From positions 1 to 27,528 of the IMG/VR virus record IMGVR_UViG_3300021519_000054: 27,528 nt of DNA; one strand, written 5' to 3'. Positions 15,259 through 23,218 of the stretch are shown here, one piece after another (positions within the stretch are counted from its first letter, which is position 1; every line of letters starts with the position of its first letter). A program made the translations under genes and the position numbers. The notes below the pieces were generated by a model. It searched no databases and was not told the origin of the DNA. It was given only the letters and a program-made list of their open reading frames with translations. This DNA is from a virus.

Positions 15259-15681
15259 ATGGCCGCTCTCGCTCAAACCGCCGGTTCCTTCGTTCCCTCC
15301 GCAGGGGCACTTTTCACCAACCTGAGATACGTCTTCGGTGCAACCGTCCTAGCCGGCCAGCCGTGCTACGTGGACGCAAACAACCTCATCCAGCTCGCGC
15401 TGAACGACACGGTGGCCCACGCAGCGGTCACGGGATTTGCCGAACTCGGCGGATCTGCCGGGCAATCGTCCCGCCTTGTGATTTCCGACCCGAACCTCGT
15501 GCTCGGCTCCACAATGGTCATCGGCGACACGATTTATCTCTTTTCAACCGCTGGCACTTTCACGAAAACGGCTTCGGACCTCGGCACAGGGAAGGTCACG
15601 ACGCTGTTGGGTACCGCAAAGTCCACCACCGTCCTGAACTTCACCGCCGGGCCTATCACCGCCGGCACGCTCACACCGTAA
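15259..15681 (+). CDS. Small beta-rich structural protein (decoration-like)
   Basis: 140 residues. After a short lead it shows LAGQPCYVDANNLIQLA, HAAVTGFAELGGSAGQSS, TMVIGDTIYLFSTAGTFTK and VTTLLGTAKSTTVLNF. This recurring pattern of short strands and turns is found in phage beta-sandwich proteins that decorate heads or tails. It follows a 47-nt gap, with weak promoter-like boxes TTGCAA (15221-15226) and TAAAGC (15244-15249). The specific role is unknown. Confidence 0.65.
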   Translation: MAALAQTAGSFVPSAGALFTNLRYVFGATVLAGQPCYVDANNLIQLALNDTVAHAAVTGFAELGGSAGQSSRLVISDPNLVLGSTMVIGDTIYLFSTAGTFTKTASDLGTGKVTTLLGTAKSTTVLNFTAGPITAGTLTP

Positions 15682-15686
15682 TCCTG

Positions 15687-15950
15687 ATGCCGCTCGATCC
15701 CGCCATCCAGCAACTCATCACAGCGCGAGACAACGCTGTGAAGGCTATTGCCGTTCAGGAGGATGCCTTTAAGCGGGACGGATTCGACCGGAGCGTGTCC
15801 ATCGCTAGCCTCACGCGCGACATTGCCAATTACGAATTTCAGATTGAGCGATTGTCACCAAAGACGGAGCAGGAAGCGCCTGTTGAGCAGGTTGTTGAGC
15901 AGACCGTCGCCGAAGACCACGAATCCACCGAAACTCACACACCCGAATAA
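15687..15950 (+). CDS. Small coiled-coil hypothetical protein
   Basis: 87 residues from the ATG at 15687, 5 nt after the previous stop. It is helical throughout (AIQQLITARDNAVKAIAVQE, then a second helix ending FQIERLSPK) with an acidic Glu/Val/Thr-rich tail. The shape suggests a coiled-coil accessory or assembly protein. The frame extends far upstream, but that part is a shadow of the previous genes. No family is recognised. Confidence 0.6.
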   Translation: MPLDPAIQQLITARDNAVKAIAVQEDAFKRDGFDRSVSIASLTRDIANYEFQIERLSPKTEQEAPVEQVVEQTVAEDHESTETHTPE

Positions 15951-15956
15951 CCCACT

Positions 15957-16340
15957 ATGGCAATCCAATTCCTCGGCCAAGGCGCAGTTGCGCTCTACTC
16001 GATCCCGTCTGCCGAAATCGGCATCAACATCAAGGACTACTCCCTGGATGTCACGCCGGAGTTCCGCCTGCCGATCAACAACATCGGCAACGAAGTGGAC
16101 GGCATGGCAATCGGAAACCCGAAAGGCGACTTGAAGTTTTCGGCTGAGACGAAAGCCATCACCACCGCCGGCTGTATCGCCCTGGCGAACTTCTACACGC
16201 CGTTCGTGATGGCAAACCGCACGGACTACTTCGGGCGCTCGCAGGGTGGCATGTATGTCGTGTCGCTCTCGTTCAAGGCCAGCCGCGGCGCATGGGCCGA
16301 GTTGGATGCGAGTCTTGAAAGCCACTGGAATTTGGCATAA
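15957..16340 (+). CDS. Probable tail tube protein
   Basis: 127 residues. EVDGMAIGNPKGDLKFSAET, then a helical turn (TTAGCIALANFY), then YVVSLSFKASRGAWAELDAS form the strand-helix-strand pattern of tube-type proteins: one long loop, a beta-sandwich and a central helix. Its place before the tail chaperones and tape measure agrees with the major tail protein. It is shorter than many, so a minor tail component is the alternative. Its stop overlaps the next start by one base (TAATG). Confidence 0.5.
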   Translation: MAIQFLGQGAVALYSIPSAEIGINIKDYSLDVTPEFRLPINNIGNEVDGMAIGNPKGDLKFSAETKAITTAGCIALANFYTPFVMANRTDYFGRSQGGMYVVSLSFKASRGAWAELDASLESHWNLA

Positions 16341-16705
16341 TGGCTGGAGAACTACAAGGCACCGTCGCAACTCGGCTCGCCAACGGCAGCTTGGTTGACC
16401 CGAACTTGAGCGCAGCGTTTTCGATCACGCAGGGAACTGCGCTGATGGACGTGCTCACGGTGTCGGTCACGACTTCTGAGGGAGACATCACTTTTCCAAG
16501 CGTCACAACCCTTGGCTGGATTCGGATCAAGAACCTCGACACCACGAACTTCATCAAGTACGGCCCGAAATCCGGCACGATGGTTGTCCTTGGAAAGCTC
16601 AAGGCGGGCGAGGAAGCATGGTTCCGCATGATGACTGGAATTACACTTCGCATGATCGCCGACACCGGGACGTGCAAAGTGCAGATCAGGGCATATAACG
16701 ACTGA
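16340..16705 (+). CDS. Small beta-sandwich tail or decoration protein
   Basis: 121 residues. TSEGDITFPSVTTLGWIRIK, NLDTTNFIKYGPKSG, LGKLKAGEEAWFRMM and CKVQIRAYND look like successive strands of a compact beta-sandwich, as found in small accessory virion proteins. The one-base overlap with the previous gene suggests they are made together. No catalytic or binding motif is visible. Confidence 0.65.
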   Translation: MAGELQGTVATRLANGSLVDPNLSAAFSITQGTALMDVLTVSVTTSEGDITFPSVTTLGWIRIKNLDTTNFIKYGPKSGTMVVLGKLKAGEEAWFRMMTGITLRMIADTGTCKVQIRAYND

Positions 16706-16760
16706 GCTAGATTTTCAGCACAACAAAAGGGCGACGGAACCCTCGAAACGTCACATCAAA

Positions 16761-17435
16761 ATGAGCAACGAACCAAAACCAATAGAAGCTGGCGAGCAGG
16801 CATTTACCACGACGGACGCGGAACTTGCAAACGCCCTCATCACGGCAGGTTGCCGATACGCCCCGGCGGATTCCGGCGGCCCGGCGCAAATGCACTTCAC
16901 CCCGGATCGGCTTCGTGGCATGTGGGTGACGAACAGGTTGCCGGACGGACAGAGAATCCGGCGCACCATGCTACCACAGGGCGGATCATCCGCGGTGGAC
17001 TTCGAGCTTGCGGCCATGCGCGCAGTGAAGCTGAAAAACCCCGGAATCGTCACGCATTTCATCGTGCGGGACACCGTATTCCGAGAGGCAATCGCGGCAC
17101 ACGACGCCATCGTTGGCGTGTTCGCTGATGCTGATCGCACCGGCAACCCTCCGGCGCTTCCGAATCTTCAAGCGATGACAGAGGCCGCGATGATCATGAC
17201 CGTGCTTTTCATCGCCCGCAAGAACCGGGATACAGTGGACGCAATGGGATGGCTGCGTTCGCCGATGTTGGCGCTGACCAGCGTGAAGCGGGACATCAAG
17301 CCGATCAAGGGCGCATCGCAGGCGACGCTTGAGGAGATGAGCTACAAGGCCGAGGGCAACGGAAAGATTTGGTCGATGGATCTCGGCGATGATGACCGAG
17401 CCCACATGGAAATTCACCCGAAACCAAGGCCGTGA
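16761..17435 (+). CDS. Hypothetical tail-region protein
   Basis: 224 residues, unrecognised. The N-terminal 30 residues are polar; AALITAGCRYAPADSGG-like and WVTNRLPDGQRIRR stretches follow, then a helical body (LQAMTEAAMIMTVLFIARKN) and a Lys/Pro-rich end. It lies between tail-tube-type genes and the tail chaperones, so a tail completion or assembly role is likely. A 55-nt gap precedes it with no promoter evident. The stop overlaps a GTG start (GTGA). Confidence 0.65.
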   Translation: MSNEPKPIEAGEQAFTTTDAELANALITAGCRYAPADSGGPAQMHFTPDRLRGMWVTNRLPDGQRIRRTMLPQGGSSAVDFELAAMRAVKLKNPGIVTHFIVRDTVFREAIAAHDAIVGVFADADRTGNPPALPNLQAMTEAAMIMTVLFIARKNRDTVDAMGWLRSPMLALTSVKRDIKPIKGASQATLEEMSYKAEGNGKIWSMDLGDDDRAHMEIHPKPRP

Positions 17436-17695
17436 TCATTACACACGGCAGGTTCATCTTTGGCACCACTGGGGATAAACCAATTCTTCCTCCTGGTTTT
17501 AGTTTCATTGAGAGAGAGGATGATTTTCTTCGCGCCACCCGTGACTTCGGTATCACCTGTTACTTCGTGACCAGCAAAGCACTTGTACCGCAGTCACGCG
17601 TGAGGCGCAGGGATGTCCGTCGCACCAATCACCGCTTGAAGCTCGGGCAAACTTTTGCAGATATGAACCCCAGGCACAAAATCAGATTACCATGA
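17432..17695 (+). CDS. Small hypothetical protein with AT-richer DNA
   Basis: 87 residues from the GTG at 17432 (GTGA junction). It begins MIITHGRFIFGTTGDKPILP, continues SFIEREDDFLRATRDF and ends in a very basic half (SRVRRRDVRRTNHRLKLG). Its base composition is more AT-rich than the genes on both sides, suggesting separate origin. Its stop overlaps the chaperone ATG at 17692. It is in the -1 frame of the gene before it, but no canonical slippery site was found at that junction. Confidence 0.6.
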   Translation: MIITHGRFIFGTTGDKPILPPGFSFIEREDDFLRATRDFGITCYFVTSKALVPQSRVRRRDVRRTNHRLKLGQTFADMNPRHKIRLP

Positions 17696-18222
17696 ACACC
17701 GAAACCGACCACGCACCCGAAGAAGAAGCCTTCCACAACGCCAGCAAGGGCGCAGAGCTTGACGGAGCACCATTGCTGGCGTTCTCGCCGGCCCGCGAGC
17801 GCGCTGCGCAGGCGATGGGAATGAAGATGCCAGGATGGAAGCCCGGCGAGATTGCCACGATTCAAAGCGGCGCGATGTACCCCGGCGCACTTCGGGACTC
17901 CACGATCTTCGCATGGCTGTGCTCCATCCCGACCGCGAGCGATCAGGAGGCTGAAAACATCGCCGAACGCGCCGCGGCAAAGCGTGACGCCCGCCCGCCC
18001 GTGTTTCAGAACGGCTGGACGGTGCAGCGCGCAGATCGCAACCCCGATGATGCCTACGAGGAGGCGTGCCGTTTCTGCGACGAGAAGAGAATCGTGCTCG
18101 GCTCCAACAAGCTCGTTGAAGCCTACGGACTGATGGTGTCCAAGGGGCTGGAGATCCTTTCGAGCCGGTTCACCATTGAAGGCGGTGAATCTGGCGGGGA
18201 TGAATCGGGAAACGCAGTCTGA
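17692..18222 (+). CDS. Tail assembly chaperone G
   Basis: 176 residues in the zero frame. The protein is acidic and helical, with MKMPGWKPGEIATIQSG and a C-terminal helix-turn region ending GGESGGDESGNAV. Lambda-type tails need a G protein that coats the tape measure and a longer GT protein that recruits tail-tube subunits. The identity rests on its place before the tape measure and on a -1 frameshift signal, GGGAAAC plus hairpin, just before its stop. The HNH gene at 18551 has been inserted right after the T part. Confidence 0.8.
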   Translation: MNTETDHAPEEEAFHNASKGAELDGAPLLAFSPARERAAQAMGMKMPGWKPGEIATIQSGAMYPGALRDSTIFAWLCSIPTASDQEAENIAERAAAKRDARPPVFQNGWTVQRADRNPDDAYEEACRFCDEKRIVLGSNKLVEAYGLMVSKGLEILSSRFTIEGGESGGDESGNAV

Positions 18223-18464
18223 GGCAATCGGTATGGTTTAGCCGATTGTCTCGCGCAGCAAGCGCAACTGGACATACTGTAACATGGATTGATAACAATA
18301 TGGACACCGTTTTAGTGAACGGGTATGAAGCTCTGTGGTACATGGACAGCATCCACTCCGATGAGGTTTCAGCGGGATACGCAGTACCAAGAGCATTCGG
18401 CGCGACGGTGCCGCATCGAATAGTTTCCGGTATTTGCGGTGGACAAGAACAGGAATTGGTTTGA
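17692..18464 (+). CDS. Tail assembly chaperone GT, made by -1 frameshift
   Basis: A fusion of 174 G residues (to the AAC codon at 18211-18213) with 83 residues from the -1 frame (18213-18464), about 257 in all. The extension begins RSLRQSVWFSRL and includes HTVTWIDNNMDTVLVNG and GYEALWYMDSIHSDEV; it has no in-frame ATG near its beginning and opens only at 18204, exactly where G ends. An ATG at 18300 could in principle make a 54-residue protein alone, but the frameshift signal explains the frame better. The TTGACG promoter of the next HNH gene overlaps its stop. Confidence 0.75.
18207..18250 (+). promoter_or_regulatory. Programmed -1 ribosomal frameshift site
   Basis: The heptamer GGGAAAC (18207-18213) is in the correct phase (G GGA AAC; codons TCG, GGA, AAC). 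A 9-nt spacer contains the G stop. A hairpin then follows: GGCAATCGG (18223-18231) with CCGATTGTC (18242-18250), nine pairs including one G-U, loop of 10. Phase, heptamer, spacing and stem all match known -1 sites, and lambda uses GGGAAAG for the same gene pair. Confidence 0.85.
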
Positions 18465-18550
18465 CGATTCACTGAGTTAAGCGTAAAAAAGACAAGCCAT
18501 CGCGGAGTTCGTTGCTCCGAAATGGCTCTAACGCCAAGCACACATACATT
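18461..18550 (+). promoter_or_regulatory. Promoter and hairpin leader of the first HNH gene (copy 1)
   Basis: TTGACG (18461-18466), 17 nt, TAAAAA (18484-18489). Transcription would begin near 18496, at the base of a stem-loop: GCCAT (18496-18500) with ATGGC (18522-18526), an internal loop CG/AA, then CGGAG (18503-18507) with CTCCG (18515-18519), loop of 7. GGCTCTAA (18524-18531) and AGCACAC-A-TACATT (18537-18550) then lead to the ATG. No Shine-Dalgarno is seen. The unit aligns without gaps to 25864-25953, about 54 of 90 bases identical by hand count. Confidence 0.75.
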
Positions 18551-19165
18551 ATGCCGAACGCTTCAAACCCAATCGCGGAACTCACAGAAAAAGACAAGGA
18601 AAGATTCTGGAAACGAGTCGAAAAAAGAGGTCCAGACGAATGTTGGCTATGGCGCGGGCTTCTGACTAGAGGCGGATACGGAAGCATCAGGATAGGTCGA
18701 AAAATGGTCACTACGCACAGGGTTAGTTACTTCATTTCATTCGGACAAATCACAAATGGGCTTCACGCTCTGCACAAATGCGACGTTCGCAACTGCGTGA
18801 ATCCGGCGCACATTTTTCTAGGGACGAATCTCGAAAACATGATTGACCGTGAGGCGAAGGGGCGAAACAAACCGCAGCGCGGAGACAAGAATGGTGCGCG
18901 ACTTTATCCCGAACGACTCATGCGCGGAGACGGACATTGGGCGCGCACAAATCCAGAAAAAGTGAAACGAGGAATCCACCAATACGCGGCAAAACTGTCA
19001 GATGAAAAGGTGCGTGAAGCGAGGGCGAGACACGCAGCCGGAGGCGTGACATTCACTGACCTTGGAAAAGAATATGGAGTTTCAAACGTGGCGATCACGA
19101 ATGCGATCAGAGGAAAGACGTGGGCATCCATTCCTCTGCTTGCGCCCGTGTCCGAGCTGGGGTAA
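18551..19165 (+). CDS. HNH homing endonuclease (copy 1) with C-terminal HTH
   Basis: 204 residues. An N-terminal segment LTEKDKERFWKRVEKRG and the W(L)W pair introduce the domain. The HNH_3 core spans about 60-105: THRVSYFISFG, LHALHKCDVRNCVNPAHIFL, GTNLENMIDREAKGR, with His-Cys-Cys-His and the Asn. A C-terminal helix-turn-helix (LGKEYGVSNVAITNAIRGKT) is expected to contact DNA. It shares this order, start codon and upstream leader with 25954-26493. The DNA is more AT-rich than the tail genes. It begins 86 nt after the GT stop and ends 9 nt before the next tail gene, a clean insertion between genes. Confidence 0.9.
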   Translation: MPNASNPIAELTEKDKERFWKRVEKRGPDECWLWRGLLTRGGYGSIRIGRKMVTTHRVSYFISFGQITNGLHALHKCDVRNCVNPAHIFLGTNLENMIDREAKGRNKPQRGDKNGARLYPERLMRGDGHWARTNPEKVKRGIHQYAAKLSDEKVREARARHAAGGVTFTDLGKEYGVSNVAITNAIRGKTWASIPLLAPVSELG

Positions 19166-19174
19166 TAGTCTTGC

Positions 19175-19885
19175 ATGGCTGGCCAACTTTCACTCGATAC
19201 AAAGGGGTTCGCCGCGACTCTGAAAACGTACATGCAGCTCACACGGAAAGACATTTCCGAAGTGTTAAATTCGCGTGCTGGAGATGTCGCGTATCGGGCG
19301 GAGAAGTTCCAGCCGCGTGCGGACGCTGGAAAGATGGATGCGCTGTTGAAAGTTGGAGGGAAGAACTCGCCGGGCACTCTCAAAAGCGGCAAGCAAAGCA
19401 AAAACAAGCGCAACCAGACATTTCAGGCATCCGACTACGTGTATGCAGTGATCCGATTCTATCTCAAATACGGTAAAATGCCGCCGTTCGCTTACGGAGT
19501 GATGCCGAAAAAGCTGGCAGGCTTGCGTGGTAAGATTTCCGACTTGCAGCTTAACGCCGCCGCGAAACAGTATGTGAACGCCAAGAAATCCTCCATCGCC
19601 TACATCGCGGTTGGCTGGCTCATGGTGGCGCGATTCTTCGGCAAACAGGTCAGCATCGCGAAACTCAGCGCGAAGGGATGGGCATACCACTCGGACGGCA
19701 TCAAGGCGACGCCGCAGAATCTCACTGCCACGCTTCGGAACTTCTCGCGCGGTGCAGACAAGGCACCGGGATCGTTGCAGGCATTGGATTCAGCGATGCG
19801 TTCCGTAGTGTCCGACATGCAGGACCACATCGCGAAAAAGATGACGGAGCGTGCCGTAAAAATGGCACTGGCAGGCAAGCCGTAA
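19175..19885 (+). CDS. Tail completion-like minor tail protein
   Basis: 236 residues. The opening SLDTKGFAATLKTYMQLTRK and EVLNSRAGDVAYRAEKF resemble phage tail-completion or HK97 gp10-type proteins that begin with a helical segment. A basic linker (residues about 65-85), a strand-rich middle (SIAYIAVGWLMVARFFGKQ) and a C-terminal helix follow. It sits between the tail chaperones and the tape measure, an ordinary place for such a gene now separated by insertions on both sides. No catalytic motif is seen. Confidence 0.6.
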   Translation: MAGQLSLDTKGFAATLKTYMQLTRKDISEVLNSRAGDVAYRAEKFQPRADAGKMDALLKVGGKNSPGTLKSGKQSKNKRNQTFQASDYVYAVIRFYLKYGKMPPFAYGVMPKKLAGLRGKISDLQLNAAAKQYVNAKKSSIAYIAVGWLMVARFFGKQVSIAKLSAKGWAYHSDGIKATPQNLTATLRNFSRGADKAPGSLQALDSAMRSVVSDMQDHIAKKMTERAVKMALAGKP

Positions 19886-19930
19886 AAGATTCCGATTGAC
19901 GGAACGATTATTTACGGCATGGTGCGGTGA

Positions 19931-20206
19931 ATGAAAATCCTCAAACAGCTTCTCGGATGGAAACGCGGCATGGCCCGCAAAGGCGCAATCTCGGCACTCG
20001 CGCGCAAGATGGGAGTGCGGTTCAGCACCGTGAAAAATTGGGCACTCGGAAGCCCGATGAAGCTCGCCACGCAGGACTACATCGAGCGACTGCACGCATC
20101 CGGCGAACCGCTGGCGATGGCAAAGCTCGGCAGGCCATTCGGGACGAAAAAGAAAGTTTGCGAAAAAGTGAAAGATTGTTTGACAGCGCAGCAGGCACAG
20201 GCATAG
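19931..20206 (+). CDS. Small helix-turn-helix protein
   Basis: 91 residues. The segment SALARKMGVRFSTVKNWALG is a clear helix-turn-helix signature; LGRPFGTKKK and a basic tail follow. It may bind DNA as a regulator, or act as a partner of the ligase encoded 9 nt downstream (20215). Both genes lie between tail genes, where neither is expected. Start ATG at 19931 has no clear Shine-Dalgarno; a TTGACG 35 nt upstream lacks a plausible -10. Confidence 0.7.
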   Translation: MKILKQLLGWKRGMARKGAISALARKMGVRFSTVKNWALGSPMKLATQDYIERLHASGEPLAMAKLGRPFGTKKKVCEKVKDCLTAQQAQA

Positions 20207-20214
20207 TGACGGCC

Positions 20215-20922
20215 ATGAATCCTGAACTTGTACTGCAACAACCTTGTGACTACGAATGCGCGTTCACGACGCCAGACCCGCTTTTCGAGAGCGACGAGTA
20301 CTGCGCCCAAACCAAACTCGACGGCGTAAAGCTCATCATCTTTTCCGAGAACGGCGACCTCCGCGGTGAGTCACGCAGCGGTCGCGGCATGAAGCTCTCC
20401 GCAAAGACTCGCGCATTCATGCCGACGCACGGCACTTTCGTCGTGGAGGGAGAGCAAGGCGACAAGTCCACAGGCGACACCGGCTTTCAGGCGTTCGACG
20501 TGATCTCCGAAAACGGTGAGGACGTTCGGCATCTTTGCTACGCCGACCGGCTCGCCATCCTCGCGACGCTCGGCGTGCCCGTCATCCGCACGGTGTACGG
20601 TGCCGCGGCGAAGCGACGGCTGCACGTCGAGGTGTTTGCAAATGGCGGCGAGGGAATTGTGATGAAGCGCCTTGATGCCGTGTATCGGCCTGGCAAGACA
20701 TCGGCGCAACTCAAGATCAAAAATTGGAAGTCCGATACCTTTCGGGTGACGCATGTTGACGGGATGGGGGTTGAGCTTTCGACGATGGCAGGCGTTCCTT
20801 GCGGACGTTGCGCTGGATACGCCAACGCAGGGGCGCTCGTGGAAGTCCGATTTCAGGAAGTGACTGAGGCTGGAAAGCTGCGTTGCCCGACGATCATCGG
20901 CACACGGGAGGATTTGGAGTAG
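20215..20922 (+). CDS. Compact ATP-dependent DNA (polynucleotide) ligase
   Basis: 235 residues. Ligases join nicks using a lysine-AMP intermediate. Visible nucleotidyltransferase motifs are: motif I KLDGVKLI with Lys34; an arginine-rich RGESRSGRGMKL after it; motif III near GTFVVEGEQ; motif IIIa-like AFDVI; motif IV GGEGIVMKRL (about 144-153); motif V QLKIKNWKS with paired lysines (about 165-173). About 60 C-terminal residues (VTHVDGMGVELSTMAG onward, with CGRC) look like a small OB domain. The length is near that of the minimal phage/viral ligases. It lies in the tail region, away from any visible replication module, and is encoded just behind the HTH protein. ATG at 20215 is chosen because the earlier in-frame sequence overlaps that gene. 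Confidence 0.88.
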   Translation: MNPELVLQQPCDYECAFTTPDPLFESDEYCAQTKLDGVKLIIFSENGDLRGESRSGRGMKLSAKTRAFMPTHGTFVVEGEQGDKSTGDTGFQAFDVISENGEDVRHLCYADRLAILATLGVPVIRTVYGAAAKRRLHVEVFANGGEGIVMKRLDAVYRPGKTSAQLKIKNWKSDTFRVTHVDGMGVELSTMAGVPCGRCAGYANAGALVEVRFQEVTEAGKLRCPTIIGTREDLE

Positions 20923-21003
20923 CACAAGGCTTGCCACGGGCGCGCAAGCGTGTAAAGTGCGCGGCAATGATCGCGCAAATTCACGACTCGAAGGAGGTTG
21001 ACC

Positions 21004-23214
21004 GTGCCTAACGGCGGGCCGCAGCTCACGGCCCGGCTTTCGCTAGATCCGAGCCAATTTGAGTCGAATCTAAAGAAGTCTCTGAGTTCGGCGAAAAGCG
21101 CATCGGCGGCGCTTGGCAAAATCGCGTTTAAGATTCCGTTGGCCGGAATTCACGCAGCGCAGAAAGCACTCAAAGGCTTCGCCGCTACGCTCGCCAGCAT
21201 CGGCAAGGGCGGATTGAGCGGCCTCGGCGCATCGGCGCTTATGGGAGGCTGGCAGGGCATCGGCGGCGCGATTGCCAGCGTCGGCACGAAGATGGTGACA
21301 GGCACGCAGGACGCCTACGAATACGGGCGCGCGATGATGAACCTGTCCCGCGCGACAGGCATTTCCAAGGACAAGATCGCTGTGATGAGCCTCGCAATGG
21401 AGGATTCGCAGATTCAGGCGAACGAAACCATCATGGCGATCAAGATGATGGATCAGCTTTTCCTGAAGGCTGCTCACGGTGTCCATTCGGCGAGCACGGC
21501 CTTCGCGCAGCTTGGGCTGAACTGGAAGGAGATCATGCACTTGGAGCCTGCGGAGGCATTCGAGAAGGTCGGCGCGGCACTTGCAGCCGTGGAGAACCCG
21601 GCCCTGCGTTCAGCAGGAGCCATCACGATCTTCGGACGAACCGGCGCGAAGATGCTCAAGCTGTTTGAGCGCGGCGGGGCGCTGCAACTGGCCAGGGAAG
21701 CACTCGGATCGCAGGCTGGTATCGTGGCGAAAGATGGCGCGGCATTTGAACAGGTGGCGATTCGGCTCTCACACGTCGGCGTTAAGATCCGCGGCATCTT
21801 CATGGGGATTGCCAAAACGATCCTCCCGACCGTGGACAAATTTGTGAAGAAGTTTCACGCAATGGACTTCACTGAATGGGGCGAAAAGATTGGCAACGCG
21901 CTCAACAACGCGATGTCTTGGTTGGTGACATTCTGGAAAGAACCGGGGAAGACGATGGATGTTTGGTGGGCATACGCTCAGTTGAAGGCGCGAGAACTTG
22001 GCAACTTCTTTCTTGATATGATCGAACGCGCATTTCCGGGAATGGGTGACGCCATCATGGATGCCATCCTGATCACGAAGGCATGGGGCAAGATCATCCT
22101 TGGCACGGCGATTGACTTTGGAGGGGCATTGCTGAACGCTGGAAAAGCGTTCATTGATTACATCAAGACGAATTGGGATGCGTTAGGAATTGATGACTTG
22201 ATATTGTTCATCAAGCACTCAGTATTAAAAGTCGGGCATGGCGAACTTTCTCCAGAGGAACGGGGAGCACTCATGCTTGGGCCTGAGGAAGATTTAGGTT
22301 TTGTGCCAAGCGGCTGGGATAACAAACCAAACTTTCCGGGCGCAGGTGAAAGAAACGATGATCGTGAAAGAGACAGGAGGCTTGCTAGAGAGATCGCAAG
22401 AATAGACAAGCCTCAAAAGGATCAGGAAGATTTGGTGAAAACGCTGGCTCTTTTAGGAATCGGAGCATCAACAGGTTCAACTGATGGAATTGCCACATTG
22501 TTCTCTGCTTTTAACCCAGGAAAAGGAATCTCCCGCGCATTGGCAGGGAAGCCGCAAGGACTGGCAGAAGAAGGATGGGCCGAACTCGAAGAAGCAAAGA
22601 ACAGGACTAGGGGAAAAAAGGATCGCTTCGGCGCATACGAAGCCGGGCAGCAGCTCGCAAAAGCCGAACGCGCGATCATGCCGACTTATATGGCATCGCG
22701 GATGTTCCTTGCCATCGCACCACTGCTCGACAAGGCGCAGGAGGCATGGCTTCACCAGACCCGGAATGCCGGGGACAAGGTTGGGGATCTTTCCAGACAC
22801 ATCATCAATATGGAAAGAGGCACAGGGATTCAAGGAGCCTCGTTGATCGGTGCTCCTTGGCACGACCTAGGAGGATTTCGCGGCCACGGAATCAACCCCG
22901 AGGCCACTCACGGCGCTGGCCTGTTGAGTCACCGCGAGCTGGCCCGCTTCCGCAACAGCGCCATCGCTGCCCGCTCAGGTCGCATCCTCGCAGCCGGCGG
23001 AGATCCGTCCAAGCTCGGCAGGGGTGAGATGTTTGACCCCGACACCATGCGGCGTCCCGGCGAGACGGCCAACGGCGACCGTCGCCGAGCCAAGGCGTTT
23101 GCCAAGGAGGTCGCGCGCCGCGAGGCTGGCGAGGGAACGGACAACCAGCTTCTCGGAGACATCTCACGCAACACGGAAAAGAGCGCAAAAATAATGACGG
23201 AGGCATTCCAGTAA
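21004..23214 (+). CDS. Tape measure protein
   Basis: 736 residues from the GTG at 21004, chosen because AAGGAGG at 20991-20997 is 6 nt upstream; the TTG at 20998 would abut the ribosome site. The protein sets tail length; at roughly 0.15 nm per residue (known for the family) the tail would be about 110 nm. The N-terminus is a helical segment (SQFESNLKKSLSSAKSASAA), followed by glycine/alanine-rich hydrophobic stretches (ASALMGGWQGIGGAIASVG), a large helical centre, and a charged C-terminus ending in the helix LLGDISRNTEKSAKIM. A stretch from about 22160 to 22620 is AT-richer, with different codon use. Confidence 0.88.
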   Translation: MPNGGPQLTARLSLDPSQFESNLKKSLSSAKSASAALGKIAFKIPLAGIHAAQKALKGFAATLASIGKGGLSGLGASALMGGWQGIGGAIASVGTKMVTGTQDAYEYGRAMMNLSRATGISKDKIAVMSLAMEDSQIQANETIMAIKMMDQLFLKAAHGVHSASTAFAQLGLNWKEIMHLEPAEAFEKVGAALAAVENPALRSAGAITIFGRTGAKMLKLFERGGALQLAREALGSQAGIVAKDGAAFEQVAIRLSHVGVKIRGIFMGIAKTILPTVDKFVKKFHAMDFTEWGEKIGNALNNAMSWLVTFWKEPGKTMDVWWAYAQLKARELGNFFLDMIERAFPGMGDAIMDAILITKAWGKIILGTAIDFGGALLNAGKAFIDYIKTNWDALGIDDLILFIKHSVLKVGHGELSPEERGALMLGPEEDLGFVPSGWDNKPNFPGAGERNDDRERDRRLAREIARIDKPQKDQEDLVKTLALLGIGASTGSTDGIATLFSAFNPGKGISRALAGKPQGLAEEGWAELEEAKNRTRGKKDRFGAYEAGQQLAKAERAIMPTYMASRMFLAIAPLLDKAQEAWLHQTRNAGDKVGDLSRHIINMERGTGIQGASLIGAPWHDLGGFRGHGINPEATHGAGLLSHRELARFRNSAIAARSGRILAAGGDPSKLGRGEMFDPDTMRRPGETANGDRRRAKAFAKEVARREAGEGTDNQLLGDISRNTEKSAKIMTEAFQ

Positions 23215-23218
23215 TTCA

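Noticed and set aside
17400-17440. Frameshift joining 16761-17435 to the -1 frame ORF at 17432
   Set aside because: No canonical slippery heptamer in the right phase; the GTGA overlap explains the arrangement.
18246-18464. Independent gene of 54-72 residues after the tail chaperone
   Set aside because: The same frame is explained better as the T part of GT, reached by the -1 frameshift at GGGAAAC.
18461-19165. Group I intron hosting the HNH gene
   Set aside because: Neighbouring genes are complete, no intron core pairing was recognised, and the upstream unit begins with a promoter.
19896-19924. TTGACG promoter before the small HTH gene
   Set aside because: No acceptable -10 box at 16-18 nt spacing.
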